From an uncultured Acetatifactor sp. (lineage in GTDB: Bacteria; Bacillota; Clostridia; Lachnospirales; Lachnospiraceae), in assembly GCA_910589655.1 (NCBI GenBank), contig CAJUTJ010000015.1, positions 4,938 to 68,937 of the forward strand: a stretch of DNA of 64,000 nt, in the 5' to 3' direction. The position numbers were made by a program, and so were the translations under genes. The stretch's first letter is position 1. The number at the start of each line of letters is the position of its first letter. This document shows, one piece after another, positions 10,987 through 20,302 of this stretch. The notes beneath the pieces were generated by a model, which saw only the letters and a program-made list of their open reading frames with translations, did no database searches and was not told the origin of the DNA.

Positions 10987-12171
10987 CTAATATGTTTCCT
11001 TCACAAACTTTCTCAGCGCAGGCAGGGAACGTTCCACCTTCTGTCTGTCGATACAATATGCCATGCGGAAATATCCCGGCGCCCCAAAGGTATCCGCAGG
11101 CACCAGTATCAAATCATATTTCAGGGCCTTTTGGCAGAAAGCCACGGAATCCTCCTCCAACGCTTTCGGGAAAATGTAAAAGGTTCCGCCCGGCTTCACG
11201 CATTGAAAGCCAAGCTCCGTCAGTTCCTTATAGATAAGGTTCCTATTCGTCTCATAAACGCTTAAATCCGCCGTCAGCTCCAGCACCTTTGCCACCGCCA
11301 GCTGTATGATGGACGGAGGACAATTATGCCCGATGCCTCTGGAAATCTGGCCGCACATCTGAATCATGGTCTCTGCATCCTTACATCCGGGATTCACCGC
11401 CACATAGCCGATTCTCTCCCCCGGAAGAGATAAGGACTTGGAAAAAGAATAGCACATAATCGTGTTGTCATAAAAGGCAGACACACAGGGCGCTTCCGCT
11501 CCTTCAAATACGATTTCCCGATACGGTTCGTCGGAAATCAGATAAATATCATGCCCAAACTGTGCCGACTTATCCCGCAAAAGGTCTGCCAGACGCTTCA
11601 ATGTCTCCGCGGAATATACGACGCCGGAAGGATTGTTGGGCGTATTCACAAGCACAGCCATCACCTTCTCCGTCAGCATCTCCTCCAGCTTCTCAAAATG
11701 AATCTGGAAAGTTTCCGTATCGGGAGGAACCACCTTCAGCAAAGCGCCGCTTAAGTTCACATAAGGAGTATATTCGGGGAAAAAAGGAGCAAAGGTCAAG
11801 ACTTCATCTCCCGGCTCCGTCACAAGGCGAAACGCATGTGCCAATGCACCTGCCGCACCGGATGCCATAAAAATATGCTCTTTCCGGTAAGGCAGGCCGA
11901 ACCTTTTCTCCAAGGATGCGGCGATTGCCTCTCTGACGGAAGTGATCCCCAAGCTGGGGCTGTATCCGTGAAGCACGGAAGTTTCCTCCTTCTGCAGCAT
12001 TTCCACCATGGCGTCCGTAAATGCCTGAGGAACCGGAACAGAAGGATTTCCCAAGCTGTAATCAAACACATTTTCATACCCGATTTCCTGCCCTCTGGCA
12101 GCAGCAAATTCCGAAAGCTGTCTGATCACAGACTTTCCCGATAACATATCCCTATATTTTTGCACTAACAT
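10987..12171 (-). CDS. PLP-dependent class I/II aminotransferase
   Basis: 394-residue fold-type I aminotransferase of the AspC/MalY-like class. Features: SGAAGALAHAFRL binding loop, NTPNNPSGVVYS substrate/cofactor motif, SDEPYREIVF (Asp for the pyridine nitrogen) and CYSFSKSLSLPGERIGY with the Schiff-base lysine in SFSKSLSLPGERIGY. Family members of this type are annotated pyridoxal phosphate-dependent aminotransferase; the amino-acid substrate cannot be read from sequence. I place the start at 12171 (MLVQKYRDM), where TAGGAG lies ten bases upstream, rather than thirteen codons earlier at 12210. The upstream gap contains a 22-bp minisatellite. Confidence 0.92.
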   Translation of the reverse strand: MLVQKYRDMLSGKSVIRQLSEFAAARGQEIGYENVFDYSLGNPSVPVPQAFTDAMVEMLQKEETSVLHGYSPSLGITSVREAIAASLEKRFGLPYRKEHIFMASGAAGALAHAFRLVTEPGDEVLTFAPFFPEYTPYVNLSGALLKVVPPDTETFQIHFEKLEEMLTEKVMAVLVNTPNNPSGVVYSAETLKRLADLLRDKSAQFGHDIYLISDEPYREIVFEGAEAPCVSAFYDNTIMCYSFSKSLSLPGERIGYVAVNPGCKDAETMIQMCGQISRGIGHNCPPSIIQLAVAKVLELTADLSVYETNRNLIYKELTELGFQCVKPGGTFYIFPKALEEDSVAFCQKALKYDLILVPADTFGAPGYFRMAYCIDRQKVERSLPALRKFVKETY

Positions 12172-12270
12172 TTTATTATCACTCCTATTCCGGAACCGTC
12201 CAATATTCAACCGCTGCCTGCGATATTTTACCGTCTGCGGCAGCTTATTCCCCGTCTTCTATTCCGTGTC

Positions 12271-12380
12271 CTTTACATACCCTTGTCATGCCCTTTACAT
12301 ATCCTTGTCATGCCCTTTACATATCCTTGTCATGCCCTTTACATATCCTTGTCATGCCCTTTACATATCCTTGTCATACC
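12271..12380. repeat. 22-bp minisatellite, five tandem copies
   Basis: Unit CTTTACATATCCTTGTCATGCC-like, with the phase repeating exactly at 12271, 12293, 12315, 12337 and 12359. Only the first and last copies carry substitutions. There are no unique spacers, so it is not a CRISPR array. It lies between the glpK stop (12467) and the aminotransferase start (12171), both on the minus strand. A reading frame through it on the plus strand is a by-product. Confidence 0.95.
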
Positions 12381-12466
12381 TGCCCTTGTTTGGAAAAATA
12401 CTAATTATGATTATACCTCAACTCTTCCTTTGCTTACAAGCACAAAAAGCATGAATGGAATGAAGT

Positions 12467-13957
12467 TTACTCCGCCCATACCATTGCGCATTTGACTGCC
12501 TTCTGCCAGCCTTTTAATAAGGAAGCTCTTTTCTCCTCTTCCATTTCAGGCTCGAACACGGCTCCGATCTGCCAGTTCTCGCGAATTTCCTCCTTGTCCT
12601 TCCAATATCCCACTGCAAGCCCCGCCAGATACGCAGCCCCCAGCGCCGTGGTCTCGATGCACTTGGGCCTGTGCACCAAGGTATGGACAATATCCGCCTG
12701 AAACTGCATTAAAAAGTCATTGGCGCTGGCTCCGCCGTCCACCTTCAGGCTTTTCAAATGCAGATTGCTGTCCTGCTCCATGGCTTTCAACACGTCTGCG
12801 GTCTGATAAGCAATCGATTCCAATACGGCTCTGATAAAATGCTCCTTGGTGCAGCCTCTGGTAATCCCTACCACCGTGCCTCTGGCATACTGGTTCCAAT
12901 AAGGGGCACCCATTCCCGCAAAGGCCGGAACCACGTACACTCCCGCCGTGTCCTCTACCGTCTGCGCATATTCCTGAGACATAGAGGCGCTCTTGATCAG
13001 CCGCATACTGTCTCTCAGCCACTGGATGCCCGCACCTGCCACAAACACGCTGCCCTCCAACGCATATTCCGGCTTTTCGGAAGTACTTGCGGCGATCGTG
13101 GTCAAAAGCCCCGACTGGGACGTAATCGCTTCCTTCCCTGTATTCATCAGAAGGAAACAGCCTGTTCCGTAAGTGTTCTTTGCCTCCCCCTGTTCAAAAC
13201 AGCATTGCCCGAACAATGCGGCCTGCTGATCTCCCGCCGCCCCGGCAATGGGAATCTCCCCGCCCAATACGGAGACATTGGCACGCCCGTAGATTTGGCT
13301 GGAAGGGCACACTTTAGGCAGAATGGCAGCCGGTATACGAAATCTGTCCATAATCTCCTGATCCCAGCACAGTTGATGTATGTCAAAGAGCATGGTGCGG
13401 GAAGCATTGGTATAATCCGTCACATGGACGGCTCCCTTGGTCAGGTTCCAGATCAGCCATGTATCCACCGTGCCGAACAGCAGCTCCCCCTTCTCGGCTC
13501 TTTCCCTTGCTCCGGGCACATGATCCAAGATCCAGGCAATCTTGGAAGCGCTGAAATAGGCATCGGGAATCAGTCCCGTCTTCTCCCGTATCACTTGATC
13601 AAATCCGTCCTCCTTCAATGCGTCAATCCTGTCCGCGGTACGGCGGCATTGCCATACAATGGCATTATATACAGGTTCCCCCGTGGACTTGTCCCAGAGA
13701 ATCGTAGTCTCCCGCTGATTTGTGATGCCGATGGCGGAAATCTGCGCCGCCTCCACCCCCAGCATCGCCATTGCCTCCGCGGCCACAGCCAGCTGGGTAG
13801 ACCAGATTTCCTTAGGATTATGTTCCACCCAGCCGGGCTGGGGATAAATCTGAGTAAATTCCTTCTGTGCCATGGAACAGATATTTCCCGTTTTATCAAA
13901 AAGAATACAGCGGGAACTGGTAGTGCCCTGATCCAATGCCATAATATAGTTTTTCAT
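12467..13957 (-). CDS. glpK: Glycerol kinase
   Basis: Phosphorylates glycerol to sn-glycerol 3-phosphate with ATP, the entry step of glycerol use and a source of lipid precursor. 496 residues, full FGGY-family length. It begins [16 protein letters not shown] (phosphate-binding loop) and carries [11 protein letters not shown], the [13 protein letters not shown] motif and the C-terminal [19 protein letters not shown] signature of glycerol kinase. I chose the ATG at 13957 with AAAGGGAG seven bases upstream over an upstream ATG six codons earlier. No glpF or glpD is adjacent, so it appears solitary; the upstream gene on the same strand is the hypothetical protein at 14069. Confidence 0.96.
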   Translation of the reverse strand: MKNYIMALDQGTTSSRCILFDKTGNICSMAQKEFTQIYPQPGWVEHNPKEIWSTQLAVAAEAMAMLGVEAAQISAIGITNQRETTILWDKSTGEPVYNAIVWQCRRTADRIDALKEDGFDQVIREKTGLIPDAYFSASKIAWILDHVPGARERAEKGELLFGTVDTWLIWNLTKGAVHVTDYTNASRTMLFDIHQLCWDQEIMDRFRIPAAILPKVCPSSQIYGRANVSVLGGEIPIAGAAGDQQAALFGQCCFEQGEAKNTYGTGCFLLMNTGKEAITSQSGLLTTIAASTSEKPEYALEGSVFVAGAGIQWLRDSMRLIKSASMSQEYAQTVEDTAGVYVVPAFAGMGAPYWNQYARGTVVGITRGCTKEHFIRAVLESIAYQTADVLKAMEQDSNLHLKSLKVDGGASANDFLMQFQADIVHTLVHRPKCIETTALGAAYLAGLAVGYWKDKEEIRENWQIGAVFEPEMEEEKRASLLKGWQKAVKCAMVWAE

Positions 13958-14068
13958 GCATGTACTCCCTTTCAAATTATAATGTCAATAGCCCGCATGA
14001 AACGCGGATGCAGACGGCCCCTCCTGCTTTGAGGCGAAATGAGTAATAGGCGCCTGAATTCTTTCCCT

Positions 14069-14788
14069 TTACAGAATAAGAAGCTTCTCACGGGCTTCCG
14101 GGAAAAAACATATTCCCTCGTAATATCCCTGCCCATATAAGCTGCACAGAATCTCCTTTATCCGATGATCCAGTCTGTGATATATTCTGCGGCGGGGCCA
14201 TAGAATGCCCTCCAAGTACTCCTGCTGTCTCCCGTTTAACAGCCGGATTCCCTTTGCCTCCGGAGAATCCGGAATACCGAAGTCACAGGAAAGATACGCA
14301 CAGGTTCCTTTTCGGCTGCATCTTTTCGTAAGATATGCCGACAACGCTGCCCCCCGCCCCGGTGAGCCGTCAACACCGCTCCTCTTGCCTTGTGAGGACA
14401 GTCCCGCAGGAACATCCTCGGATCCGAAGATCGTTTCTTTCCACACGGCTCCTTCCGTTCCGGAGCCTGTCAGGGAACCGGGCTCCTTCACGGAACTTTT
14501 TCTCCGGTAACTGGGTTTCCCGTATGAATCATATTCCAAAACATACTCCGGCTTTGCTTCCGGCATCCCTTCCTCCGGAGATTGCTCCAATAGGACACAG
14601 GTATCACAGAGATGCTTATATAACGCCGTCCGAATCTGCGTTCCGGATACGGGGAAATCCAGACGTTCCGCAATCTGTTTCGCCGTACAGCCGCTGTCCG
14701 CCAAATGCCGGATAGCGCCCCCGCAAGCCGCCTCAAAAGCAAAACCCGACAGTGCATTTCGAAACACATCCCCCTCCGGGCTAGTCAT
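14069..14788 (-). CDS. Hypothetical protein with possible N-terminal helix-turn-helix
   Basis: I do not recognise this 239-residue protein. It overlaps the end of the deacetylase gene by eight bases (ATGACTAG), which suggests translational coupling. A GTG seven codons in, behind CGGAGGGGGAT, is an alternative start. The N-terminal third (AIRHLADSGCTAKQIAERLDFPVSGTQI, then RTALYKHL) has the spacing of a helix-turn-helix. The middle is Gly/Ser-rich and probably disordered. The last 90 residues contain a Cys group (TKRCSRKGTCAYLSCDFG) and a basic stretch (RRRIYHRLDHRIKEIL). No signal peptide. A regulatory role is a guess based only on the N-terminal pattern. Confidence 0.6.
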   Translation of the reverse strand: MTSPEGDVFRNALSGFAFEAACGGAIRHLADSGCTAKQIAERLDFPVSGTQIRTALYKHLCDTCVLLEQSPEEGMPEAKPEYVLEYDSYGKPSYRRKSSVKEPGSLTGSGTEGAVWKETIFGSEDVPAGLSSQGKRSGVDGSPGRGAALSAYLTKRCSRKGTCAYLSCDFGIPDSPEAKGIRLLNGRQQEYLEGILWPRRRIYHRLDHRIKEILCSLYGQGYYEGICFFPEAREKLLIL

Positions 14789-15596
14789 TGAGGTTCACCG
14801 TGGAGCCGCCTTTTACTTCCACATATTTACCGTCATCGACCTGAATCCAAACGCTCTGTGCGCTGGGATTACATACCATCTCATTGTCGGCGGAAAATCT
14901 CAGTCGCTTTGCCGCTTCCATATAGTCGATAATTTCAATATTCGTGGCATACCAGATATCCTCTCTGCCCCCCATATATTCACAAAACTTTTCAATAACC
15001 TCCCAATTATTATCATTGTCAAATTCATAGCTGTGTCCCCACACATACATCAGCTTCAGATATTGTTTCTTCTGAAAATCCGCGAAAAATTCCGCTTTCC
15101 GCATAAGCTGGGGATCGTTGTGATGGCAGGTAGGATGCCATTCGAGAGGATCCACGGGCAGCTGAAAATCGGGCACGGAAGGAACTACTCTGCCGTAGGC
15201 AATACCGAGCTGCCTGAAAAGCTGCTTGATTTCCTCACTGTATGAGCCGTTGGGGTATGCATGGCCTCTCACCAGCTTTCCCGTCAATTGCTCCAATCCC
15301 TTTCTGTCCTCCAAAATTTCTTCTGCCACCATTGTCAGCGGACACCTCTCAATGGTAGGATGGGTCATGGTGTGCGTTGCCACTTCATGGTTCTTATACA
15401 GCTCCGAAATACGGCTCCTTGGGATGCGCGGAGGATCCTGTTCTTTCTCCATAAGACCGTAATTTAAATTGAAAGTACCCTTAATCCCATGCTTATTAAA
15501 GATCTCAATGAGCCTCTCGTCCTGAATCTTTCCGTCGTCATAGCTCATCGTCAATGCTTTCGCTTTTCCCTCCGGGAAACAAATGTATATTTTCAT
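14781..15596 (-). CDS. Polysaccharide deacetylase family protein (NodB domain)
   Basis: 271-residue carbohydrate-esterase-4-like protein, which would remove N- or O-acetyl groups from a polysaccharide with a metal ion. Motif 1 is present as TMSYDDGK (two Asp) near residue 18 and the metal-binding pair as HTMTHPT near residue 70. The region around YPNGSYSEEI matches motif 3. A short C-terminal beta segment (CNPSAQSVWIQVDDGKYVEVKGGS) follows. No signal peptide is evident with the ATG at 15596 (RBS AAAGGATGG ten bases upstream); an earlier in-frame ATG at 15683 is less likely. It is divergent from hflK and overlaps the hypothetical gene downstream. Confidence 0.87.
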   Translation of the reverse strand: MKIYICFPEGKAKALTMSYDDGKIQDERLIEIFNKHGIKGTFNLNYGLMEKEQDPPRIPRSRISELYKNHEVATHTMTHPTIERCPLTMVAEEILEDRKGLEQLTGKLVRGHAYPNGSYSEEIKQLFRQLGIAYGRVVPSVPDFQLPVDPLEWHPTCHHNDPQLMRKAEFFADFQKKQYLKLMYVWGHSYEFDNDNNWEVIEKFCEYMGGREDIWYATNIEIIDYMEAAKRLRFSADNEMVCNPSAQSVWIQVDDGKYVEVKGGSTVNLND

Positions 15597-15946
15597 AATT
15601 ATTCTTCCATCCTTTCTGCGGACGTCCCGCCGGTTTCTAAGAAAATAATACATTACCCGCGGCTTACGTGCAATAGTTACCATTGCCTTTTTCTCCCTCT
15701 GCTGGTATGATGGTTATTATTCATTACAGCATGTGCCGCCCTTTCCGCTCCGGATTCCGGCCCCATGGGGATAGGAATCAGCAGGTTGACGGCGGAAACA
15801 CCCTTCCACGGACACAAACGGCTGTGTCTCGGCGCCAAGCGCCTCAGACATGGCATTGCCCACGGTATAGCGGCAGACGGAACATTCCGGTAAGAGAACA
15901 TTTTAACCAAAGATTGTTACACAGAAAGAAAGGACGGAAGAATTTA
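15597..15946. other. Divergent intergenic region, nothing recognised
   Basis: 350 bases between the deacetylase gene (minus) and hflK (plus). Open frames cross it on both strands but none has a convincing start, ribosome binding site or recognisable product. Promoters for both flanking genes must lie here, but I see no consensus pair. Confidence 0.5.
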
Positions 15947-17119
15947 ATGAAAGGTGAATCTTTTCGCAACCGCAGAAACGGTTTTGAAACAGTGGACGGC
16001 GGAGCAGCAGGAAATCCGGCAGGCGGCCCAAAGAAAAAAAACGGCGGCAAAATCGCGGGCATTGTGATTGCAGTCATTGCAATTCTGTTTCTGGCTTCCA
16101 ATTCGGCCTATGAAATCAAAGAAAAGGAACAAGCCGTGCTGATCACTCTGGGACGCGCCCAAGCGGTGACGGAACCCGGACTGCACTTCAAAATTCCTTT
16201 TATCCAGCAGGTCAAAAAGGTAAACACCACCATTCAGGGCTTTACCATCGGCTATAACCCCGATACCAACGAGTCGGACAATGATGAGTCCCTGATGATT
16301 ACCTCCGACTTTAACTTTATTGATGTGGACTTTTTTGTGGAGTACCGCTACAGTGATCCCGTCAAGGTGTTGTATGCTTCCGAGGATCCTTTGGAAATAC
16401 TCCGCAATATCAGCCAGAGCTGTATCCGTGCCGTAATCAGCAACTATTCCGTGGATGATGTGCTGACCACCGGCAAAAACGAGATTCAGGCCGCTATCCG
16501 GGAATTAATTCTGACGCGCTTGGAGCAGCAGGATATCGGCGTTCAGTTAGTCAATATTACCATTCAGGATTCCGAGCCCCCTACCGTGGAAGTCATGGAA
16601 GCATTTAAAGCCGTGGAAACCGCAAAGCAAGGCAAGGAAACCGCTTTGAACAACGCCAACAAATACCGTAACGAGCAGATCCCCATGGCTCAGGCGGAAG
16701 CGGACCGGATTATCAAGGAAGCGGAGGCACAGAAAACCGAGCGCATTAACGAAGCCTTGGCTCAAGTGGCTCGTTTCAATGCCATGTATGCGGAATATAT
16801 CAAAAATCCCACAGTCACCAAACAGCGTATGTTCTATGAGGCTATGGAAGACATCCTTCCCGGCCTGAAAGTTATCATTGAAAGTTCCAACGGCAGCACC
16901 CAGACCTTTTACCCTCTGGAGTCCTTTACCAACCCTTCCGGCTCTTCCTTTGACAACGGAAACTCTGCCGGAGAAAGCAGTCCCTCCGGCGGCACCGGCT
17001 CTTCCTCAGCAGGCGGCAGTCCTTCTGCGGGAAACGATTCCTCAGCTGTCGGCAGCAATGCCTCCGCGGGTAACGGCTCTTCCTCCGCAGACGGCAGCAG
17101 TCTCACGGCAGGATATTAG
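15947..17119 (+). CDS. hflK: HflK-like SPFH/prohibitin membrane protein
   Basis: 390-residue partner of HflC; in known systems the HflKC complex surrounds and modulates the FtsH protease. There is a short Arg/Gly-rich cytoplasmic start, one membrane segment (GIVIAVIAILFLASNSA, about residues 36-52), then the SPFH domain (EKEQAVLITLGRAQAVTEPGLHF) and a long Ala/Glu-rich coiled coil (EQIPMAQAEADRIIKEAEAQ). The final 60 residues are a Gly/Ser/Asn-rich low-complexity tail not typical of HflK. I take the ATG at 15947 with AGAAAGGACGG upstream; an 88-codon upstream extension of the frame is not credible. HflC follows after 18 bases, so they form an operon. Confidence 0.9.
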   Translation: MKGESFRNRRNGFETVDGGAAGNPAGGPKKKNGGKIAGIVIAVIAILFLASNSAYEIKEKEQAVLITLGRAQAVTEPGLHFKIPFIQQVKKVNTTIQGFTIGYNPDTNESDNDESLMITSDFNFIDVDFFVEYRYSDPVKVLYASEDPLEILRNISQSCIRAVISNYSVDDVLTTGKNEIQAAIRELILTRLEQQDIGVQLVNITIQDSEPPTVEVMEAFKAVETAKQGKETALNNANKYRNEQIPMAQAEADRIIKEAEAQKTERINEALAQVARFNAMYAEYIKNPTVTKQRMFYEAMEDILPGLKVIIESSNGSTQTFYPLESFTNPSGSSFDNGNSAGESSPSGGTGSSSAGGSPSAGNDSSAVGSNASAGNGSSSADGSSLTAGY

Positions 17120-17137
17120 AAAGGAGCGTATCGGATT

Positions 17138-18007
17138 ATGAAAACCATAAAGAAAATTTTTTTGATATTTGTATTGTTCCTCCTCCTTATCGTCGGAGCA
17201 TCCGGCATTGTCATTACCAACGAAAATGAATACAGCCTTGTCCGCCAGTTCGGAAGAATAGACCATGTGGTCTCTCAGTCGGGTATAAGCTTTAAGATCC
17301 CCTTTATTCAAAGCGTGGATACACTTCCGAAGCAGATTCTGCTTTATGACCTATCCGCTTCCGATGTCATTACCAGCGACAAGAAAACCATGATCTGTGA
17401 CAGCTATATTTTGTGGCGTATTACGGATCCCTTAAAATTTGCCCAGACTCTCAATTGTTCCATTCCCAATGCGGAAAGCAGGCTGGACGCCATTGTTTAT
17501 AATTCTACCAAAAACATTATAAGCAGCACCACGCAGGACGAGGTGATTTCCGGCCGCAGCGGACAACTGTCTCAGGCAATCTTGGAAAATATCGGCACCT
17601 CTCTGGAGCAATACGGCATTGAAATTCTTTCTTATGAGACAAAGAAACTGGATCTGCCCAGCGACAACAAGGCCGCCGTCTATGAACGAATGATTTCCGA
17701 ACGTGATAATATTGCCGCTACCTACACCGCCGAGGGACAGTCTGAAGCGCAGAAAATCAGAAATACCACCGATCAGGAAGTCACCGTAATGCTTTCCGAA
17801 GCGCAGAAAGAGGCGGAAATCCTGATTGCGGAGGGAGAAGCGGAATACATGAGAATACTGTCCGAAGCATACAATGACGAATCCAAACAGGACTTTTATT
17901 CCTTTGTGAGAAGCCTTGACGCCTTAAAAGCTTCCATGCAGGGAGGTAATAAAACGGTGCTGCTCTCCCCCGACTCTCCTATTGCACAGATTTTCTACGG
18001 CAGATGA
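17138..18007 (+). CDS. hflC: HflC-like SPFH/prohibitin membrane protein
   Basis: 289-residue SPFH protein, second member of the HflK-HflC pair expected to regulate FtsH-mediated membrane proteolysis. An N-terminal membrane anchor (IFLIFVLFLLLIVGASGIVI) is followed by the SPFH domain (NEYSLVRQFGRIDHVVSQSGISFKIPF) and a coiled coil with the HflC-typical RISERDNIAATY-like sequence (MISERDNIAATYTAEGQSEA). The C-terminus lacks the low-complexity tail seen in hflK. RBS AAAGGAG precedes the ATG. Immediately downstream the intergenic region carries linker B and a fragment of repeat E. Confidence 0.92.
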   Translation: MKTIKKIFLIFVLFLLLIVGASGIVITNENEYSLVRQFGRIDHVVSQSGISFKIPFIQSVDTLPKQILLYDLSASDVITSDKKTMICDSYILWRITDPLKFAQTLNCSIPNAESRLDAIVYNSTKNIISSTTQDEVISGRSGQLSQAILENIGTSLEQYGIEILSYETKKLDLPSDNKAAVYERMISERDNIAATYTAEGQSEAQKIRNTTDQEVTVMLSEAQKEAEILIAEGEAEYMRILSEAYNDESKQDFYSFVRSLDALKASMQGGNKTVLLSPDSPIAQIFYGR

Positions 18008-18023
18008 TTCCTTAAGCTCCCAT

Positions 18024-18160
18024 ACGGACTTGCATCAGTTCATAAATTGTTTGTGCCGCCGATGGCGGCATGTTTGGAAGTGTGAAAACACCTCGCGGCG
18101 ACAGCGAGTGAACAGTAGCCCGCATGTCTCGCAAATCGCATAGAGACGCGTTTCTGACTT
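18024..18160 (+). repeat. Linker B joined to a fragment of repeat E
   Basis: 18024-18082 matches linker B (core ACTTGCATCAGTTCATAAATTG and the GCCGCCgatGGCGGC hairpin, ending TTTGGAAG). At 18083 it switches to the right end of repeat E (TGTGAAAACACC..GCGAGTGAACAGTA), then to a degenerate AAATCGC-type stretch. The composite shows that B and E share the TGTGAAAA joint. The rest of the gap up to the flagellin-like start at 18393 holds nothing I recognise. Confidence 0.75.
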
Positions 18161-18392
18161 CGCGGGAGGGGCTGTCTGAACCGTTACGCCTTTTTACCAA
18201 CTGCCGCTAAATCTGTCAATTTGCCTATTGCTATTTTTAGGTAAAAATTGTAAAATGGAGCTAAAGAAGATACCTTTATCAAAAAATAATTTTCCCTACA
18301 ATTTCAAGCATTCTCGGATGCATCGGCAGTTTAAAGCCTTGCCGGAAAAGGGATTGGGGGATGATTTCAGAATTGAAACGGGAGGTGTATTT

Positions 18393-19154
18393 ATGAGTAT
18401 AATGTCCGTAACCAGCGGAAGCCGCAGTATATATTCCCAGCTTTCCAGCGGTAAAAAAATCAATACCGCGGCAGATGACGCGTCCGGGCTTGCCATTGGC
18501 CAAAAGCTGAAAAGACAGGAAACCGGTTTAAGCGTAGGCGCCCAGAACGCGCAGGACGGCATAGGCGCTTTGAATGTGGCAGACGGTGCCATAGACGGTA
18601 TGATGAGCCATCTGCAGAGAATCCGTGAATTGGGTTTGAAGTCCATGCACGGACTGTATTCCGACTCCGACAAAGAGTCCATCCAGACAGAAATCGAACA
18701 GTTGAAGGACGGCATTCAACAGATTGCCAAGAATACAACCTTTAACGAGCAGAAATTGTTAGACGGAAGTATGGCCGACCTGCATTTGGCTACGAATCCC
18801 GACGGAAGCGGAATGGAAATCGGTATGGAAAATACCACTTTACAGGCTTTGGGGATTGCCGATTTAGATGTAACCAGCGCAGATTTTAGTCTGGATGCCA
18901 TTGATTCCGCAATCGACAAATTGTCCAGCCACAGGTCAAATATCGGCGCATATACAAACCGACTGGAGCACGCCTATAATTATAATACTTCTGCGCATAT
19001 AGAGCAGTTAAGTTCCAGAAGCCGTATAGAAGATTTGGATATGCCCATGGCAATTTCCGAGAAAAAGAAGCAGGATCTTCTGAGCCAGTACAAGAATCTG
19101 ATGATGAAGAGCCATATGAACCAGCAGTCCCATATTTTAAGACTGTTCCAGTAA
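18393..19154 (+). CDS. Orphan flagellin-like protein with shortened N-terminal helix
   Basis: 253 residues with clear flagellin N- and C-terminal helical domains: LSSGKKINTAADDASGLAIGQ near the start, NAQDGIGALNVADGAI, and near the end the flagellin C-terminal heptads finishing MNQQSHILRLFQ. The hypervariable D2/D3 region is absent. From Met to LSSG there are about 16 residues, against roughly 30 in ordinary flagellins, so much of the D0 N-terminal helix is missing. ATG at 18393 has GGGAGG seven bases upstream; the frame is open further up but lacks a site. No other flagellar gene is in the window, so a role in motility is doubtful. A strong terminator follows. Confidence 0.82.
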   Translation: MSIMSVTSGSRSIYSQLSSGKKINTAADDASGLAIGQKLKRQETGLSVGAQNAQDGIGALNVADGAIDGMMSHLQRIRELGLKSMHGLYSDSDKESIQTEIEQLKDGIQQIAKNTTFNEQKLLDGSMADLHLATNPDGSGMEIGMENTTLQALGIADLDVTSADFSLDAIDSAIDKLSSHRSNIGAYTNRLEHAYNYNTSAHIEQLSSRSRIEDLDMPMAISEKKKQDLLSQYKNLMMKSHMNQQSHILRLFQ

Positions 19155-19189
19155 TCTATATCGCTATCCTGTAAATGAGCAAATATTAA

Positions 19190-19238
19190 ATAGAGCTGAT
19201 GCACCGTGATCTTTTCCGGTGCATCAGCTCTATTTTGA
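19190..19238. terminator. Strong bidirectional terminator between convergent genes
   Basis: A perfect 17-bp stem: ATAGAGCTGATGCACCG (19190-19206) with CGGTGCATCAGCTCTAT (19217-19233), loop of ten bases. TTTGATATA follows on the plus strand and TTTAATATTTG on the minus strand. It serves both the flagellin-like gene and the aldo/keto reductase gene. Confidence 0.92.
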
Positions 19239-19312
19239 TATACCCACTTTATAATCTTTCCGGTTTAATGAGTTGGCAGACTTCGCAGGCTTGGCAAATC
19301 ACTTAAAAATAT

Positions 19313-20302
19313 TTATGCCAAAATGTCATCTATTTTCTTTCTCTCTTCTTCACTGAAAGATGTATTTTGAACCATACCGATATTGTCCAAAATCTGAGAG
19401 GGTCTGGATGCACCGATCAGCACACTGGTAATATCCCCGTCCCGGAGGATCCACGCCAGTGCCATTTGCGCCAGAGTCTGTCCCCGCTCCGCCGCAAGCT
19501 CTCCCAGCCTGCGAACCTTGGAGATCGTATCCTCGCAAACGGCATTCTCTTTCAGGAATCTGCCGTCCGTGCGGATACGGCTGTCCTCGGGAATCCCGTG
19601 GAGGTAGCGGTCCGTAAGCAAGCCTTGTGCCAGAGGACAGAAAGTGATAATGCCTACACCATGAGCCGCCGCATAATCCTTCAGCCCGTCCTTCTCTATA
19701 TCTCTCACCAACATAGAATATTTTCTCTGGTTGATAATAAAAGGCGTGCCCATTTCTTTAAATAATTCCGCAATAGCAATAGTCTGTTCCTTATTATAAT
19801 TGGAAATCCCCACATAGAGAGCCTTACCGCTCCGCACAATACCGTCCAGAGCCCTTGCAGTTTCCTCCAGAGGCGTATCGGGATCGGGTCTGTGATGATA
19901 GTAAATGTCTACGTAATCAAGCCCCATTCTCTTCAAGCTCTGATCCAGACTTGCCACCAGATATTTTTTGCTGCCCCAGTTGCCGTAGGGCCCCGGCCAC
20001 ATGTCATAACCCGCCTTAGTGGAAATCACCAGTTCATCCCTATATGCCCCCAGACCTTTTACCAGAATCCGGCCAAAATTTTCCTCCGCCGCACCGGGCA
20101 CGGGACCGTAATTGTTAGCCAGATCAAAATGAGTTATTCCGTTGTCAAAAGCCGTATGACACATCGCCTGCATGGTATCAAAGTTTCCGTTAGTTCCGAA
20201 ATTGTGCCATAATCCCAGCGATACCGCGGGAAGCAGCAGCCCGCTGTTTCCGCAGCGATTGTACCTCATTTCCTCATATCTTGTTTCACTTGCCGTATAC
20301 AT
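19313..20302 (-). CDS. Aldo/keto reductase, YghZ (L-glyceraldehyde-3-phosphate reductase)-like
   Basis: 329-residue NADPH-dependent oxidoreductase of the AKR14-like group. Conserved points: GNSGLLLPAVSLGLWHNFG, catalytic DLANNYGP (Asp, Tyr) near residue 60, Lys in ISTKAGYDMWPGPYGNWGS, His in DIYYHHRPDPDTPLEET, and the coenzyme-binding tail around GASRPSQILDNIGM. The MWPGPYGNWGSKKYL stretch is characteristic of the YghZ subfamily, which can detoxify L-glyceraldehyde 3-phosphate and methylglyoxal. The substrate in this organism is inference. It has its own upstream gap of about 200 bases with no clear promoter and shares a bidirectional terminator with the convergent flagellin-like gene. Confidence 0.92.
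   Translation of the reverse strand: MYTASETRYEEMRYNRCGNSGLLLPAVSLGLWHNFGTNGNFDTMQAMCHTAFDNGITHFDLANNYGPVPGAAEENFGRILVKGLGAYRDELVISTKAGYDMWPGPYGNWGSKKYLVASLDQSLKRMGLDYVDIYYHHRPDPDTPLEETARALDGIVRSGKALYVGISNYNKEQTIAIAELFKEMGTPFIINQRKYSMLVRDIEKDGLKDYAAAHGVGIITFCPLAQGLLTDRYLHGIPEDSRIRTDGRFLKENAVCEDTISKVRRLGELAAERGQTLAQMALAWILRDGDITSVLIGASRPSQILDNIGMVQNTSFSEEERKKIDDILA

Noticed and set aside
12266..12454. Plus-strand ORF made of repeated CPLHILV/FTYPCHALYISLS
   Set aside because: It is only the 22-bp minisatellite read through in one frame; no ribosome binding site and no similarity to any protein.
15683..15946. 88-codon N-terminal extension of hflK
   Set aside because: Composition is not protein-like, there is no ribosome binding site, and HflK homology begins after the ATG at 15947.
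18190..18392. Flagellar sigma (FliA-type) promoter before the flagellin-like gene
   Set aside because: TAAA and GCC-like boxes occur but with wrong spacing, so no support.
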